Shown here piece by piece: positions 1 to 8,737 of a stretch of 55,156 bases of DNA. The notes under the pieces are model-generated. The model saw nothing but the letters and a program-made list of their open reading frames with translations, did no database searches and was not told where the DNA came from. A program made the translations under genes and the position numbers. Position 1 is the stretch's first letter. Every line of letters starts with the position of its first letter. This stretch comes from Oxalobacteraceae bacterium. GTDB taxonomy: Bacteria; Pseudomonadota; Gammaproteobacteria; Burkholderiales; Burkholderiaceae_D. The stretch covers positions 1 to 55,156 of the forward strand of contig JAIZVZ010000016.1 in assembly GCA_021768485.1 (NCBI GenBank), given 5' to 3'.

Positions 1-181
1 AGTTACGGTGAAACGCGGTAACCTCCACTCGGAGCAATTCCAAATAGGCACGCGCTGATGCGGCTCGCGGAGCGTGCGGGTAGGAAGCTTGAGCGCCGGA
101 GTAATCCGGCGCCTAGAGGAATGGCTGTCATAGCGGGCACTTGTGTCCGCCGTAACAAAATCCGGCCTATCGGCTTGCTTC
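1..181 (+). ncRNA. rnpB: RNase P RNA, bacterial class A, 3' part (5' end outside window)
   Basis: This is the catalytic RNA of RNase P, which matures the 5' end of tRNAs. The segment carries the conserved 3' half of class A RNase P RNA: the GGAGCAATTCCAAATAGGCA block near 31-50, GGGTAGGAAGCTTGAGC near 78-94, GCCTAGAGGAATGGCTGTC near 111-129, and the terminal CCGGCCTATCGGC that re-enters the core before the P1 strand ending near 181. The 5' half lies before the window. Identification is by eye against the known conserved blocks, and the exact 3' end is approximate. Confidence 0.93.
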
Positions 182-233
182 ATTTATATTCCCGGCATCG
201 GGCCTTGCTGGCGCCGTGCCCGCCGCATGTGTA

Positions 234-289
234 CGCCACTCCTGTATCGCCACTCCTGTATCGCCGCTCCTGTATCGCCGCTCCTGTAT
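234..289. repeat. Four tandem copies of a 14-bp unit
   Basis: The unit CGCC(A/G)CTCCTGTAT occurs four times head to tail at 234-247, 248-261, 262-275 and 276-289, and a partial fifth copy starts at 290. Units 1 and 2 carry A at position 5 and units 3 and 4 carry G, which suggests stepwise duplication. It starts about 50 bases after the end of rnpB. No spacers separate the units, so it is not a CRISPR array. Confidence 0.9.
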
Positions 290-477
290 CGCCGCCACCG
301 TAGCTGACCTGCCGCTGCGCCGCAGGCTGGGCCCGCTCGCTCCCATATTGCCATTCCCGCAAGCCCGGCGTCGGCCGCCGCCGGTTGCGCCAGCCCTGGG
401 CATTGCGGCGCGCTTTTCCGGGCGCCGGCGCGGCCTCTTGCCGGCCTCGGGCGACACCATTTTCAGGCATGCGTGAA

Positions 478-499
478 CCGCCAGCGGGGCGGCTTTTTT
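478..499 (+). terminator. Probable Rho-independent terminator downstream of rnpB
   Basis: A short stem CCGCC (478-482) and GGCGG (488-492) with a 5-base loop is followed by C and six T residues (494-499). It could end a transcript read through from rnpB. The stem is only five base pairs, so strength is uncertain. Confidence 0.5.
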
Positions 500-915
500 C
501 GCTGTGCTCGACTGTTGAAATGCCGCCAATACCGCCCTCCCGGACAGGGGCGGCGGCGTGTATTTTATGAAAACACATGATAAAGAGTATAACGATACAT
601 ATTGGCGCCTGTTGGCCGACATTGATGGGATTTGTCGGCGTATACGGTATCAAATAAGGCATTTTGGCGAGGTTGGATGTGCTTGCCGGCAATTCTTGCG
701 CATGCTTTTTTGATAATGCCCCGGCAAGTCGTGCGCGATGGCTGCGCAGTGATTTCTTTATTTAGGTAAAACACATGTGTTTAGGTGAGGTAGCACATTC
801 ACTATCGCATATAAGTCCTTCATTTCTCGTGTAATTTTCTTGAGACTCACTTGAGGGAAGTGTGCTAAGTCCTTGACTTCATTGCAAAAAATGCAGTTTT
901 TATGGTGTAAACCGC

Positions 916-944
916 TTGACCGAAAATATTGCATCAACTAAAGT
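916..944 (+). promoter_or_regulatory. Predicted sigma-70 promoter of mraZ and the dcw cluster
   Basis: A -35 box TTGACC (916-921) and a -10 box TAAAGT (939-944) are separated by 17 bases. The -10 box runs into the first MraZ box at 943, so MraZ binding would block polymerase. This placement matches the known autorepression of mraZ promoters. The transcript would have a leader of roughly 100 bases before the GTG at 1049. Confidence 0.65.
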
Positions 945-977
945 GGGTAACTGTGTGAAAAAGTGTATTTTTGTGGG
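943..977 (+). promoter_or_regulatory. MraZ operator: four boxes with 10-bp phasing
   Basis: GTGGG (943), GTGTG (953), GTGTA (963) and GTGGG (973) lie exactly 10 bases apart with 5-base spacers. MraZ of E. coli and other bacteria is known to bind direct repeats of about GTGGG with 5-base spacers upstream of its own gene. The two outer boxes are perfect and the two inner ones are degenerate. The site overlaps the predicted -10 element. Confidence 0.8.
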
Positions 978-1048
978 GGATTTGCCAATTTAATCCTTTG
1001 CAAATTTGCCCCCCCAATTTATTTGCGGTAATAGCCAAAAGGCAAAAC

Positions 1049-1477
1049 GTGTTCCAAGGCGTATCTTCAATCAATCTCGATGCCAAAGGCCGGATGACAA
1101 TCCCGGCCAAGCATCGCGACGCCCTGGTGGTGCAGTGCGAAGGCCGGCTGACGCTGACCCGGCACCCGCACGGATGCCTGTTGCTGTTTCCGCGTCCGGT
1201 GTGGGAAACGCACCGCGAACAAATTGCCGCCTGGCCCATGTCGGCGCGGGCCTGGCAGCGTATTTATCTGGGCAATGCCAGCGATGTCGAACTCGACAGC
1301 GCCGGCCGGATTTTGGTCACGCCGGAATTGCGCGGCGCCAGCGGCCTGACGCGCGACGTCATGTTGCTGGGCATGGGCACGCACTTTGAAATTTGGGATG
1401 CCGCCAAGCTGGCCGAGAGCGAAGCGCAAGCGATTGCCGCCGGCATGCCCGATGTCCTATCCAATTTTTCGTTTTGA
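1049..1477 (+). CDS. mraZ: Transcriptional regulator MraZ
   Basis: MraZ is a DNA-binding regulator that forms ring-shaped oligomers and represses the dcw promoter. The 142-residue product has the two tandem SpoVT-AbrB-like halves of the family, each with its DxxGR signature (residues 11-15 and 83-87). I chose the GTG at 1049 because it gives the usual N-terminus, [10 protein letters not shown]. The frame is open further upstream to 971 but that would add 26 untypical residues and run over the operator. It is the first gene of the cluster. rsmH starts 8 bases after its stop. Confidence 0.95.
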   Translation: MFQGVSSINLDAKGRMTIPAKHRDALVVQCEGRLTLTRHPHGCLLLFPRPVWETHREQIAAWPMSARAWQRIYLGNASDVELDSAGRILVTPELRGASGLTRDVMLLGMGTHFEIWDAAKLAESEAQAIAAGMPDVLSNFSF

Positions 1478-1485
1478 CGGCAGCG

Positions 1486-2472
1486 ATGACTGATTCAGCG
1501 CAGCCGGTTTTCCAGCACCGTACGGTGTTGCTCGATGCAGCAGTCGATGCCCTCGCACTCGAGGGCGTGCGGCGCGACGGGGTGTACGTCGATGGCACTT
1601 TCGGGCGCGGCGGTCATAGCCGGCTGCTGCTGTCGCGCCTGGGACCGCAAGGCCGCTTGATTGCTTTCGACAAGGACCGCGAAGCGATCGCGGCCGCGGC
1701 GCAGATCGACGATCCGCGGTTTACGATCGTGCATGACAGTTTTGCGACGATGGCGGCGGCACTGGCCGCGCGCGGCGTGAGGCAAGTCGATGGCGTCTTG
1801 CTCGATCTTGGAATTTCATCGCCGCAAGTGGACGACGCCGCCCGCGGTTTCAGCTTTCGCCACGACGGTCCGCTCGACATGCGCATGGATACCACGCGCG
1901 GCCTGTCGGCGGCGCAGTGGCTGGCAACAGAGACAGAACATCAAATCGAAAAGGTGATACGCGATTATGGAGAAGAACGGTTTGCTTTTCAGATTGCAAA
2001 GGCGATTGTTGCTCGCCGCGCAGAGGGGCCCATTGATAGTACCGGGCAACTTGTCGAGATCGTTTCACGCGCCGTCCGCACCCGCGAAAAGGGCAAGGAC
2101 CCGGCAACCCGGACCTTTCAGGCTATACGGATTTTCATCAATTCGGAGCTTGAAGACCTCGAAATAGGATTGGAGCAGGCCTATCGCAGCCTGGCGCCGC
2201 AGGCGCGCATGGCAGTCATCAGTTTTCATTCGTTGGAAGACCGCATCGTCAAGCGCTTCTTCGCTGCCAAGGTCAATGTGGCGCAGCCTGATCGTCGCTT
2301 GCCGATCCGGGCCGTCGACTTGCCGCAGCCACAGATGAGGTTGATCGCCAAAATGAAGCCGTCGGATGCCGAAATCGCCGCCAACCCGCGTTCCCGCTCG
2401 GCCGTGATGCGGGTTGCTGAACGCGTGGCCGAGCACGCTTCCGATCATCCTGCCGCCGGAGCGCTGTCATGA
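1486..2472 (+). CDS. rsmH: 16S rRNA (cytosine(1402)-N(4))-methyltransferase
   Basis: RsmH (MraW) methylates N4 of C1402 in 16S rRNA using S-adenosylmethionine. The 328-residue protein shows the family N-terminus ([13 protein letters not shown]), the SAM-binding motif [18 protein letters not shown] near residues 36-53, and the [20 protein letters not shown] segment with the following DMRMD. Length is normal. The ATG at 1486 is preferred to the open extension from 1393, which would overlap mraZ. Its TGA overlaps the ftsL ATG by four bases, so translation is probably coupled. Confidence 0.97.
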   Translation: MTDSAQPVFQHRTVLLDAAVDALALEGVRRDGVYVDGTFGRGGHSRLLLSRLGPQGRLIAFDKDREAIAAAAQIDDPRFTIVHDSFATMAAALAARGVRQVDGVLLDLGISSPQVDDAARGFSFRHDGPLDMRMDTTRGLSAAQWLATETEHQIEKVIRDYGEERFAFQIAKAIVARRAEGPIDSTGQLVEIVSRAVRTREKGKDPATRTFQAIRIFINSELEDLEIGLEQAYRSLAPQARMAVISFHSLEDRIVKRFFAAKVNVAQPDRRLPIRAVDLPQPQMRLIAKMKPSDAEIAANPRSRSAVMRVAERVAEHASDHPAAGALS

Positions 2473-2822
2473 GCAACCGCATCAGCGTATTGGTGACGGC
2501 CTTGCTGGTCTGCTGCGCTCTGGCGCTGGTCAATTCGCAATTTCAGGCGCGGCGTCTGATGATCGAACTCGAACGGGCCCAGGCCCAGGAGCGCCAGCTC
2601 AATCTCGAATATGCGCAATTGCAGCTGGACCAGTCGACGCTCGGCAAAAACGCGCGGATCGATACCATCGCCCGCGATCTGCACATGGTGCCGCTGACGG
2701 CCGCGCGCACGCAATACATGACTCCAGATGCGACGCCAGATGCGACGCCAGTTACGAGGCCTGTTACGAGGCCTGAAGCGCCGGCCGGCAATGTCAATAA
2801 AGCCAGGGCGGTGACGCCATGA
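2469..2822 (+). CDS. ftsL: Cell division protein FtsL
   Basis: FtsL is a bitopic membrane protein that joins FtsB and FtsQ and activates FtsWI at the septum. The 117-residue product has a short cytoplasmic N-terminus, one membrane helix at about residues 5-22, and a periplasmic heptad-type coiled coil at about 28-60, as in the family. The C-terminal tail is odd: it carries DATPDATP then VTRPVTRP, produced by two successive 12-bp duplications in the DNA (2724-2771). The gene overlaps rsmH and ftsI by ATGA at each end. Identity rests on topology and position, since FtsL sequences diverge strongly. Confidence 0.92.
   Translation: MSNRISVLVTALLVCCALALVNSQFQARRLMIELERAQAQERQLNLEYAQLQLDQSTLGKNARIDTIARDLHMVPLTAARTQYMTPDATPDATPVTRPVTRPEAPAGNVNKARAVTP
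2724..2771 (+). repeat. Two adjacent 12-bp tandem duplications inside ftsL
   Basis: CCAGATGCGACG occurs at 2724-2735 and 2736-2747, then CCAGTTACGAGG and CCTGTTACGAGG follow at 2748-2759 and 2760-2771. All units are multiples of three and keep the ftsL frame. The first two copies are identical, which implies a recent event. The region is proline-rich tail that should tolerate length change. Confidence 0.85.
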
Positions 2823-4594
2823 CGCGCAAGAGCCCCAGTTCCGGCGGCGCGCGCGTGGCGGCAGCCAAGGGTTTGCCGTTCTCCAAAAATCCGATGCTGG
2901 CGCTGCAATTGCCGGTCTGGCGTTCGCGCCTGGTCTTGTTCATCCTGTTTGCCGCCTTTGCCGCCCTGGCGGCGCGCGCCTTGTGGCTGCAGGGTATTAC
3001 CACCGCCTTCCTGCAAAAACAGGGCGAGTCGCGCTATGCCCGCACGCTCGAGTTGCCGGCCACGCGCGGCAAGATCACCGATCGCAACGGCCTGGTTCTG
3101 GCGTCCTCGATGCCGGTCAAGGCGATCTGGGCCGTGCCCGAAGACGTGCTGAAAGCGCCGCGGGAACAAATCACGGCGCTGGCCGGTCTGTTGGAAATGA
3201 GCGAAGCCGACGTCCGCAAAAAACTCGACTCCGATCACAGCTTTGTCTATCTGAAGCGGCAGGTCGAACTCGACGTCGCCGACAAGATCGCCAAACTCGG
3301 CATTGACGGCATCGAGGCGCGCAAGGAATATAAACGTTTCTACCCGCAAGGCGAAGTCATGGCCCATGTGGTCGGCTTCACCAGCAGCGACGACGTCGGC
3401 CAGGACGGCATGGAGCTGGCCCAGCAGGCGACCCTGGTCGGCACGCTCGGCAGCCGGCGCGTGATCAAGGACCGGCTCGGCCATATCGTCGAGGACATCG
3501 AAGCGGTGCGCGAGCCGCACGACGGCAAGGATCTGGTGCTGTCCATCGATAGCAAGATCCAGTACATCGCCTTTTCCCAATTGAAGGAAGCGGTCGAAAA
3601 ATACAAGGCCAAGGCCGGCGCCGTGGTCGCGCTCGACGTCAAGACCGGCGAAGTGCTGGCGCTGGCCAACTGGCCATCGTATAACCCGAATGACCGTCGC
3701 CTGCTGAGTGGCGCGCAGCTGCGCAACCGCGTCATGACCGATACCTTCGAGCCGGGCTCGACCATGAAGCCGTTTGCGGTCGCGCTCGCGCTCGATAGCA
3801 ACCGCGTCACGCCGGCCACCACCTTTCAGACCGCGCCGGGCGCCATGGTCATCGGCGACCGCACGATTCACGATGCCCACTCCAAAGGCCTGCTCAGTGT
3901 GGCGCAGGTGATCCAGCACTCGTCCAATATCGGTACCGCGAAAATCGCGCTGCAAATGCCGGCCCGCGAAATGTGGGAAATGTTTACCAAGGTCGGCTTT
4001 GGCCAGCCGCCCAAATTCGGCTTTCCCGGCTCGGTCGCCGGCCGCGTGCGCCCGTATAAATCGTGGCGCCCGATCGAGCAGGCGACCATGAGTTATGGCC
4101 AGGGCATTTCGGTCTCGCTGATCCAGCTGGCGCGCGCCTACATGGTGTTTGCGCGCGACGGTGACATCATTCCGCTGTCGTTCCAGAAGGTCGGCGAAGC
4201 GCCGGTCGGGCAGCGCGTGATCAGTTCCAGGACCGCGCAAGAGATGCGTGAAATGCTGGAGATGGTGGTCAGCCCGGAAGGCACGGCGCCGAAAGCGCAG
4301 GTGCCCGGCTACCGCATCGGCGGCAAGACCGGCACCGCCTACAAGGTGGCCGGCGGCAAATACGACACGCACCGCTATATCGGGTCCTTCGTCGGCATGG
4401 CGCCGATGTCCAATCCGCGCATCATCATCGCCGTCATGATCGATGAACCGGGCGGCGTGCTGCACTTCGGCGGCGATATCGCCGCCCCCACTTTTGCCGC
4501 GGTTGCCGCCAATGCGCTGCGCGCCTTGAATGTACCGCCTGACTCGACCGTGACCAATATCATCATTCCAACCGAATCCGGGGAGGTCATGTGA
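2819..4594 (+). CDS. ftsI: Peptidoglycan D,D-transpeptidase FtsI (PBP3)
   Basis: FtsI cross-links septal peptidoglycan together with the glycosyltransferase FtsW. The 591-residue protein has one N-terminal membrane anchor (about residues 33-52), a PBP dimerisation domain starting at the ATRGKITDRNG motif, and the transpeptidase domain. All three active-site motifs are visible: S314-T-M-K, S368-S-N and K503-T-G-T. The predicted cytoplasmic tail of about 30 residues is basic. ATGA overlap with ftsL and a TGTGA overlap with murE indicate translational coupling. Confidence 0.97.
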   Translation: MTRKSPSSGGARVAAAKGLPFSKNPMLALQLPVWRSRLVLFILFAAFAALAARALWLQGITTAFLQKQGESRYARTLELPATRGKITDRNGLVLASSMPVKAIWAVPEDVLKAPREQITALAGLLEMSEADVRKKLDSDHSFVYLKRQVELDVADKIAKLGIDGIEARKEYKRFYPQGEVMAHVVGFTSSDDVGQDGMELAQQATLVGTLGSRRVIKDRLGHIVEDIEAVREPHDGKDLVLSIDSKIQYIAFSQLKEAVEKYKAKAGAVVALDVKTGEVLALANWPSYNPNDRRLLSGAQLRNRVMTDTFEPGSTMKPFAVALALDSNRVTPATTFQTAPGAMVIGDRTIHDAHSKGLLSVAQVIQHSSNIGTAKIALQMPAREMWEMFTKVGFGQPPKFGFPGSVAGRVRPYKSWRPIEQATMSYGQGISVSLIQLARAYMVFARDGDIIPLSFQKVGEAPVGQRVISSRTAQEMREMLEMVVSPEGTAPKAQVPGYRIGGKTGTAYKVAGGKYDTHRYIGSFVGMAPMSNPRIIIAVMIDEPGGVLHFGGDIAAPTFAAVAANALRALNVPPDSTVTNIIIPTESGEVM

Positions 4595-6138
4595 TCGCTA
4601 CCTCGATACCGATGACGCCAGAGGCAATCAGCGCCTGGCTGCGGCAGTGCGCACCGGAGGCCCGGCTGTCGGCCAATTCGCGCAGCATCCGTGCCGGTGA
4701 CGTATTTTTTGCGTTTGCCGGCCAGGATGGCGGCAACGACGGCCGCCAATATATCGCGCAGGCGATCGAGCAGGGCGCGGCGGCGATTCTGTGCGAAACG
4801 CGCGCCGGCAGTCCCGATCACTGGAACCATGACTGGACCCTGCCGCATCTGATGGTGCCCGATCTGCAGCAACAGGCCGGCTTCATCGCCAACCTGTTTT
4901 ACGGCCGGCCCGATAACGCCATGTATACAATTGCCGTCACCGGCACCAACGGCAAGACTTCCTGCGCCCTATGGCTGGCGACGATCCTGTCGCGGCTCGG
5001 CGAGCCGGCCGCCGTGATCGGCACACTCGGCGTCGGCGTGCTGAAGTCGGCCGGCAGCCAGTCGTTCGAAGGCACCGGCTACACCACGCCGGATGCGGTG
5101 CAGCTGCAGGGCAAGCTCGAGCAGGTGCGCCAGGAGGGCGTGCGCTCGCTGGCGATCGAGGCTTCGTCGATCGGCCTGGCGCAAGGGCGTCTGAACGGCA
5201 TGCACTTCGACGTTGCGGTATTGACCAACCTGACGCGCGATCACCTCGATTATCACGGCGACATGGAGGCCTATCGCGCGGCCAAGGCAAAACTGTTCGA
5301 CTGGCCGGGCCTGCAGCACGCGGTATTGAACCTCGACGATGCGTTCGGCGTGCAGTTGGCGCACGATTTGCTGAGCCGCCGCGCACCGGCAGCCCGCCTG
5401 CCGGTCATCGGCTATACGCTTGGCGATGCGCACGCCGAAGGCGTGGCCGTGCTGCGCGCCAGCGAGATCCGCAGCCGCCATGCCGGCACCGACTTCCGGC
5501 TCGATTCGCCATTCGGCCAGGCCCAGGTCAAGACCCAGATGGTGGGACGCTTCAATATCAGCAACGTGCTGGCGGTGCTGGCGGTCCTGCTGGCCAAGGG
5601 CATGCCTTTGCGGGCGGCGGTGGCGGCGGTCGAGCAGCTGACGCCGGCGCCGGGCCGCATGCAGCAATTGGGCGGCATCGATGCGCCGATGATCATTGTC
5701 GACTATGCACATACTCCCGATGCCCTGGAAAAGACGCTGGCCGCGCTGCGTCCGGTGGCGCAGGAACGCGGCGGCCAGCTGTGGTGCGTATTCGGCTGCG
5801 GCGGCGATCGCGATCCGGGCAAGCGCGCCCAAATGGGGGCGATCGCCGAAGCGGCCGATCGCGTTCTGGTCACCAGCGACAATCCGCGCAGCGAAAATCC
5901 GCAGGCAATCATCGCCCAGATCCAGTCCGGCATGAAGGTCGAACCGCAGGCGGTCGAAGACCGCGCCGCCGCCATCTTGCTGGCCGTACGGCATGCTTCC
6001 AAGCTCGATGTGATTCTGGTGGCCGGCAAGGGGCATGAAACCTATCAGGAAATCAAGGGCAAGCGCCTGCCGTTTTCCGATGCCGAACACGCTTCGCTGG
6101 CGCTGGCTGCGCGGGCCACGATGATGAGGACCGATTGA
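4591..6138 (+). CDS. murE: UDP-MurNAc-L-Ala-D-Glu:meso-diaminopimelate ligase
   Basis: MurE adds the third stem-peptide residue to the cytoplasmic muropeptide precursor in an ATP-dependent step. The 515-residue protein has the Mur ligase P-loop GTNGKTS at residues 118-124 and the DNPR motif at 430-433, which in the family marks specificity for meso-diaminopimelate rather than lysine. The GTG at 4591 overlaps the ftsI stop; an ATG at 4612 is an alternative start. Its TGA shares one base with the murF ATG. Confidence 0.96.
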   Translation: MIATSIPMTPEAISAWLRQCAPEARLSANSRSIRAGDVFFAFAGQDGGNDGRQYIAQAIEQGAAAILCETRAGSPDHWNHDWTLPHLMVPDLQQQAGFIANLFYGRPDNAMYTIAVTGTNGKTSCALWLATILSRLGEPAAVIGTLGVGVLKSAGSQSFEGTGYTTPDAVQLQGKLEQVRQEGVRSLAIEASSIGLAQGRLNGMHFDVAVLTNLTRDHLDYHGDMEAYRAAKAKLFDWPGLQHAVLNLDDAFGVQLAHDLLSRRAPAARLPVIGYTLGDAHAEGVAVLRASEIRSRHAGTDFRLDSPFGQAQVKTQMVGRFNISNVLAVLAVLLAKGMPLRAAVAAVEQLTPAPGRMQQLGGIDAPMIIVDYAHTPDALEKTLAALRPVAQERGGQLWCVFGCGGDRDPGKRAQMGAIAEAADRVLVTSDNPRSENPQAIIAQIQSGMKVEPQAVEDRAAAILLAVRHASKLDVILVAGKGHETYQEIKGKRLPFSDAEHASLALAARATMMRTD

Positions 6139-7565
6139 TGTACGCCACCCTCGCCCAATTATTGCCGCACCTGCCAGGCGCCCGTCTGCACGGCGCCGAC
6201 CTCGCTTTCGACGGCGTCTCGACCGACAGCCGCAGCGTGGCCCCTGGCGCGCTGTTCGTCGCCTTGCGTGGCGAACAGTTCGATGGCCATGCGTTCGCGC
6301 TCGAGGTTGCCGCCAAGGGCGCGGCGGCGGTGGTGGTCGATACCGTGCCGGCTGGCCTGGGAGTGCCGGCGCTGGTCGTGCCCGACACCCTGGCAGCGCT
6401 CGGTCAGATTGCGCGCTACTGGCGGGTGCAGCATCAGTTGCCGGTAATCGGTGTGACCGGCAGCAATGGCAAGACCACGGTCAAGGAAATGATTGCGGCG
6501 ATTCTGGCGGCGCAATACGGGCCTGAGGCCTGCCTGGCCACGCGCGGCAATCTCAACAATGAAATCGGCGTGCCGCTGACGGTGCTGCGTCTCGAGGCCA
6601 GCCACCGCGCCGCCGTGATCGAACTGGGCATGAACCATCCCGGCGAAATCGCGCGTCTGGCGGCGATTGCCCGGCCAACCGTTGCGGTCGTCAATAATGC
6701 CCAGCGCGAGCACCAGGAATTCATGGTCAGCGTCGATGCCGTGGCCCGCGAAAACGGCGCCGTGCTGGCCAGCCTGCCGGCCGGCGGCATTGCCGTCTAT
6801 CCCGGCGACGATCCCTTCACGCCTTTGTGGCGCGCGCTGACCCACGGCGGCGCCGAAGGCAGTGTCGACCGCACTGCGCGGCGCAGCCTGAGCTTTGGCC
6901 TGACGGCCGATGTTGATGTCAGCTGCAGCCATCAAAGCAGTGCGTTCGGTAGCGATTTATTGGTGTCGATCAAGGCTGAGGGCGCCACGCTGCAATTTCC
7001 GGTGACGCTGGCCGCCGCCGGTTTGCACAATGTGCGCAATGCGCTGGCCGCCATCGCCGCCACCTACGCGGCCGGCATCGGCACCGCTGCGATTGCCGCC
7101 GGCTTGAATGCATTCGCTCCGGTACAAGGCCGTTTGCAAAAAAAACTTGGCAAGAGCGGTGCGGTCGTGATCGATGACACCTATAATGCCAACCCCGATT
7201 CGGCACGGGCGGCGATCGAGGTTTTGGCCACGGCCGGCGCGCCGCGCATTCTGGTGCTCGGCGACATGGGCGAAGTCGGTAGCGAGGGCGTCGCTTTTCA
7301 TGAGGAAATCGGGCGTTATGCGGCGCAATGCGCGATTACCCAGCTGTTCGGCCTGGGACCGCTGATGGCGCATGCCTGTCGCGCGTTCGGCGCCGGCGCC
7401 CGCCATTGCGACAGCGTCGAACAATTGTATGCCGAGCTGGCGCCGGCGGCGCAGGCCGGCGCGACGGTATTGGTAAAAGGATCGCGCTTCATGAAGATGG
7501 AACGCGTGATCGCCGATTTGACTGCTGCCACCGAGTGCAGCGGTATTAACAAGGAAGTTCATTAA
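6138..7565 (+). CDS. murF: UDP-MurNAc-tripeptide:D-Ala-D-Ala ligase
   Basis: MurF attaches the D-alanyl-D-alanine dipeptide made by Ddl and so completes the cytoplasmic pentapeptide. The 475-residue protein starts [14 protein letters not shown], contains the nucleotide loop GSNGKTT at residues 108-114 and the central-domain [13 protein letters not shown] stretch typical of MurF, and has the late [10 protein letters not shown] motif. The ATG at 6138 follows murE directly (TGATG); an upstream TTG at 6135 would add only one residue. Confidence 0.96.
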   Translation: MYATLAQLLPHLPGARLHGADLAFDGVSTDSRSVAPGALFVALRGEQFDGHAFALEVAAKGAAAVVVDTVPAGLGVPALVVPDTLAALGQIARYWRVQHQLPVIGVTGSNGKTTVKEMIAAILAAQYGPEACLATRGNLNNEIGVPLTVLRLEASHRAAVIELGMNHPGEIARLAAIARPTVAVVNNAQREHQEFMVSVDAVARENGAVLASLPAGGIAVYPGDDPFTPLWRALTHGGAEGSVDRTARRSLSFGLTADVDVSCSHQSSAFGSDLLVSIKAEGATLQFPVTLAAAGLHNVRNALAAIAATYAAGIGTAAIAAGLNAFAPVQGRLQKKLGKSGAVVIDDTYNANPDSARAAIEVLATAGAPRILVLGDMGEVGSEGVAFHEEIGRYAAQCAITQLFGLGPLMAHACRAFGAGARHCDSVEQLYAELAPAAQAGATVLVKGSRFMKMERVIADLTAATECSGINKEVH

Positions 7566-7567
7566 TT

Positions 7568-8737
7568 ATGTTGCTTTGGCTGGCCCAGTATTTCAAACAA
7601 GACATCGGTGTGTTACGGGTCTTTAACTTCATCACCTTCCGCGCCGTGTTTGCGACGCTGACGGCGCTGGCGATCGGCTTGTTCGCCGGTCCTGCCGTCA
7701 TCCGCATGCTGCGCCGCCTGAAGGTAGGGCAAGCCGTGCGCCAGTATGGCCCTGAAACGCATCTGGTGAAATCGGGGACGCCGACCATGGGCGGGGTGCT
7801 GATCCTGATTTCGATCGCGATTTCGACGCTGCTGTGGTGCGACCTGTCGAATCGCCTGATCTGGCCGGTGCTGCTGGTCACGCTCGGTTACGGCGCAGTC
7901 GGCTGGGTCGACGATTACCGCAAGGTCGTGTACAAAAACCCCGAAGGCATGCGTTCGCGCGAAAAATTCTTTTGGCAATCGCTGATCGGCATCGTCGCCG
8001 CGCTCTACCTCGCATTTTCGGTCTCGGCGCCGACCACCGGCAAGGTGGTCGAGTTATTCGTCGCCTGGGTGCAGTCGGGTTTCAACCTGAACCTGCCGCC
8101 GAAAGCCGACTTGATCGTGCCTTTCGTCAAAACCATCAGCTATCCGCTTGGCGTATGGGGTTTTATCACGCTGACTTTTTGCGTCATCGTCGGCACCAGC
8201 AATGCCGTCAATTTTACCGATGGCCTGGACGGCCTGGCCATCATGCCGACCGTGATGGTCGGTACCGCGCTGGGCCTGTTTGCCTATCTGACCGGTAGCG
8301 CCACGTATTCGCGATATCTGTTCATCCCGCATATTCCGGGGGCCGGCGAGCTCCTGATTTTCTGCGGCGCGATGGCCGGTGCCGGCCTGGCTTTTCTCTG
8401 GTATAACGCGCACCCGGCGCAAGTGTTCATGGGCGATGTCGGCGCACTGGCGCTCGGCGGCGCGCTCGGCACCATCGCCGTCATCGTGCGCCAGGAAATC
8501 GTGCTGTTCATCATGGGCGGCATTTTCGTGGTCGAGACGCTGTCGGTGATTATCCAGGTGTCGTATTTCAAATATACCAAGAAGCGATTCGGCGTCGGCC
8601 GCCGCGTGTTTTTGATGGCGCCGCTGCATCATCATTTTGAACAAAAGGGATGGAAAGAGACCCAGGTCGTGGTGCGTTTCTGGATCATTTCCATGATGCT
8701 GGTGTTGTTCGGCTTGTCCACATTAAAGCTCAGATAA
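7568..8737 (+). CDS. mraY: Phospho-MurNAc-pentapeptide transferase
   Basis: MraY transfers phospho-MurNAc-pentapeptide from UDP to undecaprenyl phosphate and makes lipid I at the inner face of the membrane. The 389-residue protein is a multi-pass membrane protein with the family signatures [30 protein letters not shown] and the MAPLHHHFE motif near the C-terminus. Length matches the betaproteobacterial form. It starts two bases after murF, and its TAA shares its last base with the murD ATG. Confidence 0.97.
   Translation: MLLWLAQYFKQDIGVLRVFNFITFRAVFATLTALAIGLFAGPAVIRMLRRLKVGQAVRQYGPETHLVKSGTPTMGGVLILISIAISTLLWCDLSNRLIWPVLLVTLGYGAVGWVDDYRKVVYKNPEGMRSREKFFWQSLIGIVAALYLAFSVSAPTTGKVVELFVAWVQSGFNLNLPPKADLIVPFVKTISYPLGVWGFITLTFCVIVGTSNAVNFTDGLDGLAIMPTVMVGTALGLFAYLTGSATYSRYLFIPHIPGAGELLIFCGAMAGAGLAFLWYNAHPAQVFMGDVGALALGGALGTIAVIVRQEIVLFIMGGIFVVETLSVIIQVSYFKYTKKRFGVGRRVFLMAPLHHHFEQKGWKETQVVVRFWIISMMLVLFGLSTLKLR

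Larger units (their letters stand above)
182..915. other. Long intergenic region between rnpB and the mraZ promoter
   Basis: About 730 bases hold no gene I can support. Open frames on both strands are low-complexity, rich in Arg, Pro and Ala, and resemble no family I know. The region contains a 14-bp tandem repeat (234-289), a probable intrinsic terminator (478-499), a second GC hairpin around 530-552, and an abrupt shift to AT-rich sequence from about 560 up to the mraZ promoter. Confidence 0.6.

Noticed and set aside
234-289. Possible CRISPR array
   Set aside because: The 14-bp units are contiguous with no spacers and no cas genes are present; it is a simple tandem repeat.
167-692. Minus-strand open frames of 151 and 170 codons behind rnpB
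   Set aside because: They overlap each other in different frames, cross the 14-bp repeat and the terminator hairpin, and have no ribosome site or known domain.
2543-4465. Very long minus-strand open frame (640 codons) opposite ftsI
   Set aside because: It is the antisense shadow of ftsI in GC-rich sequence. Its translation is rich in His, Arg and Gly with no domain, and similar frames lie opposite proS, proB/obgE and pilB.
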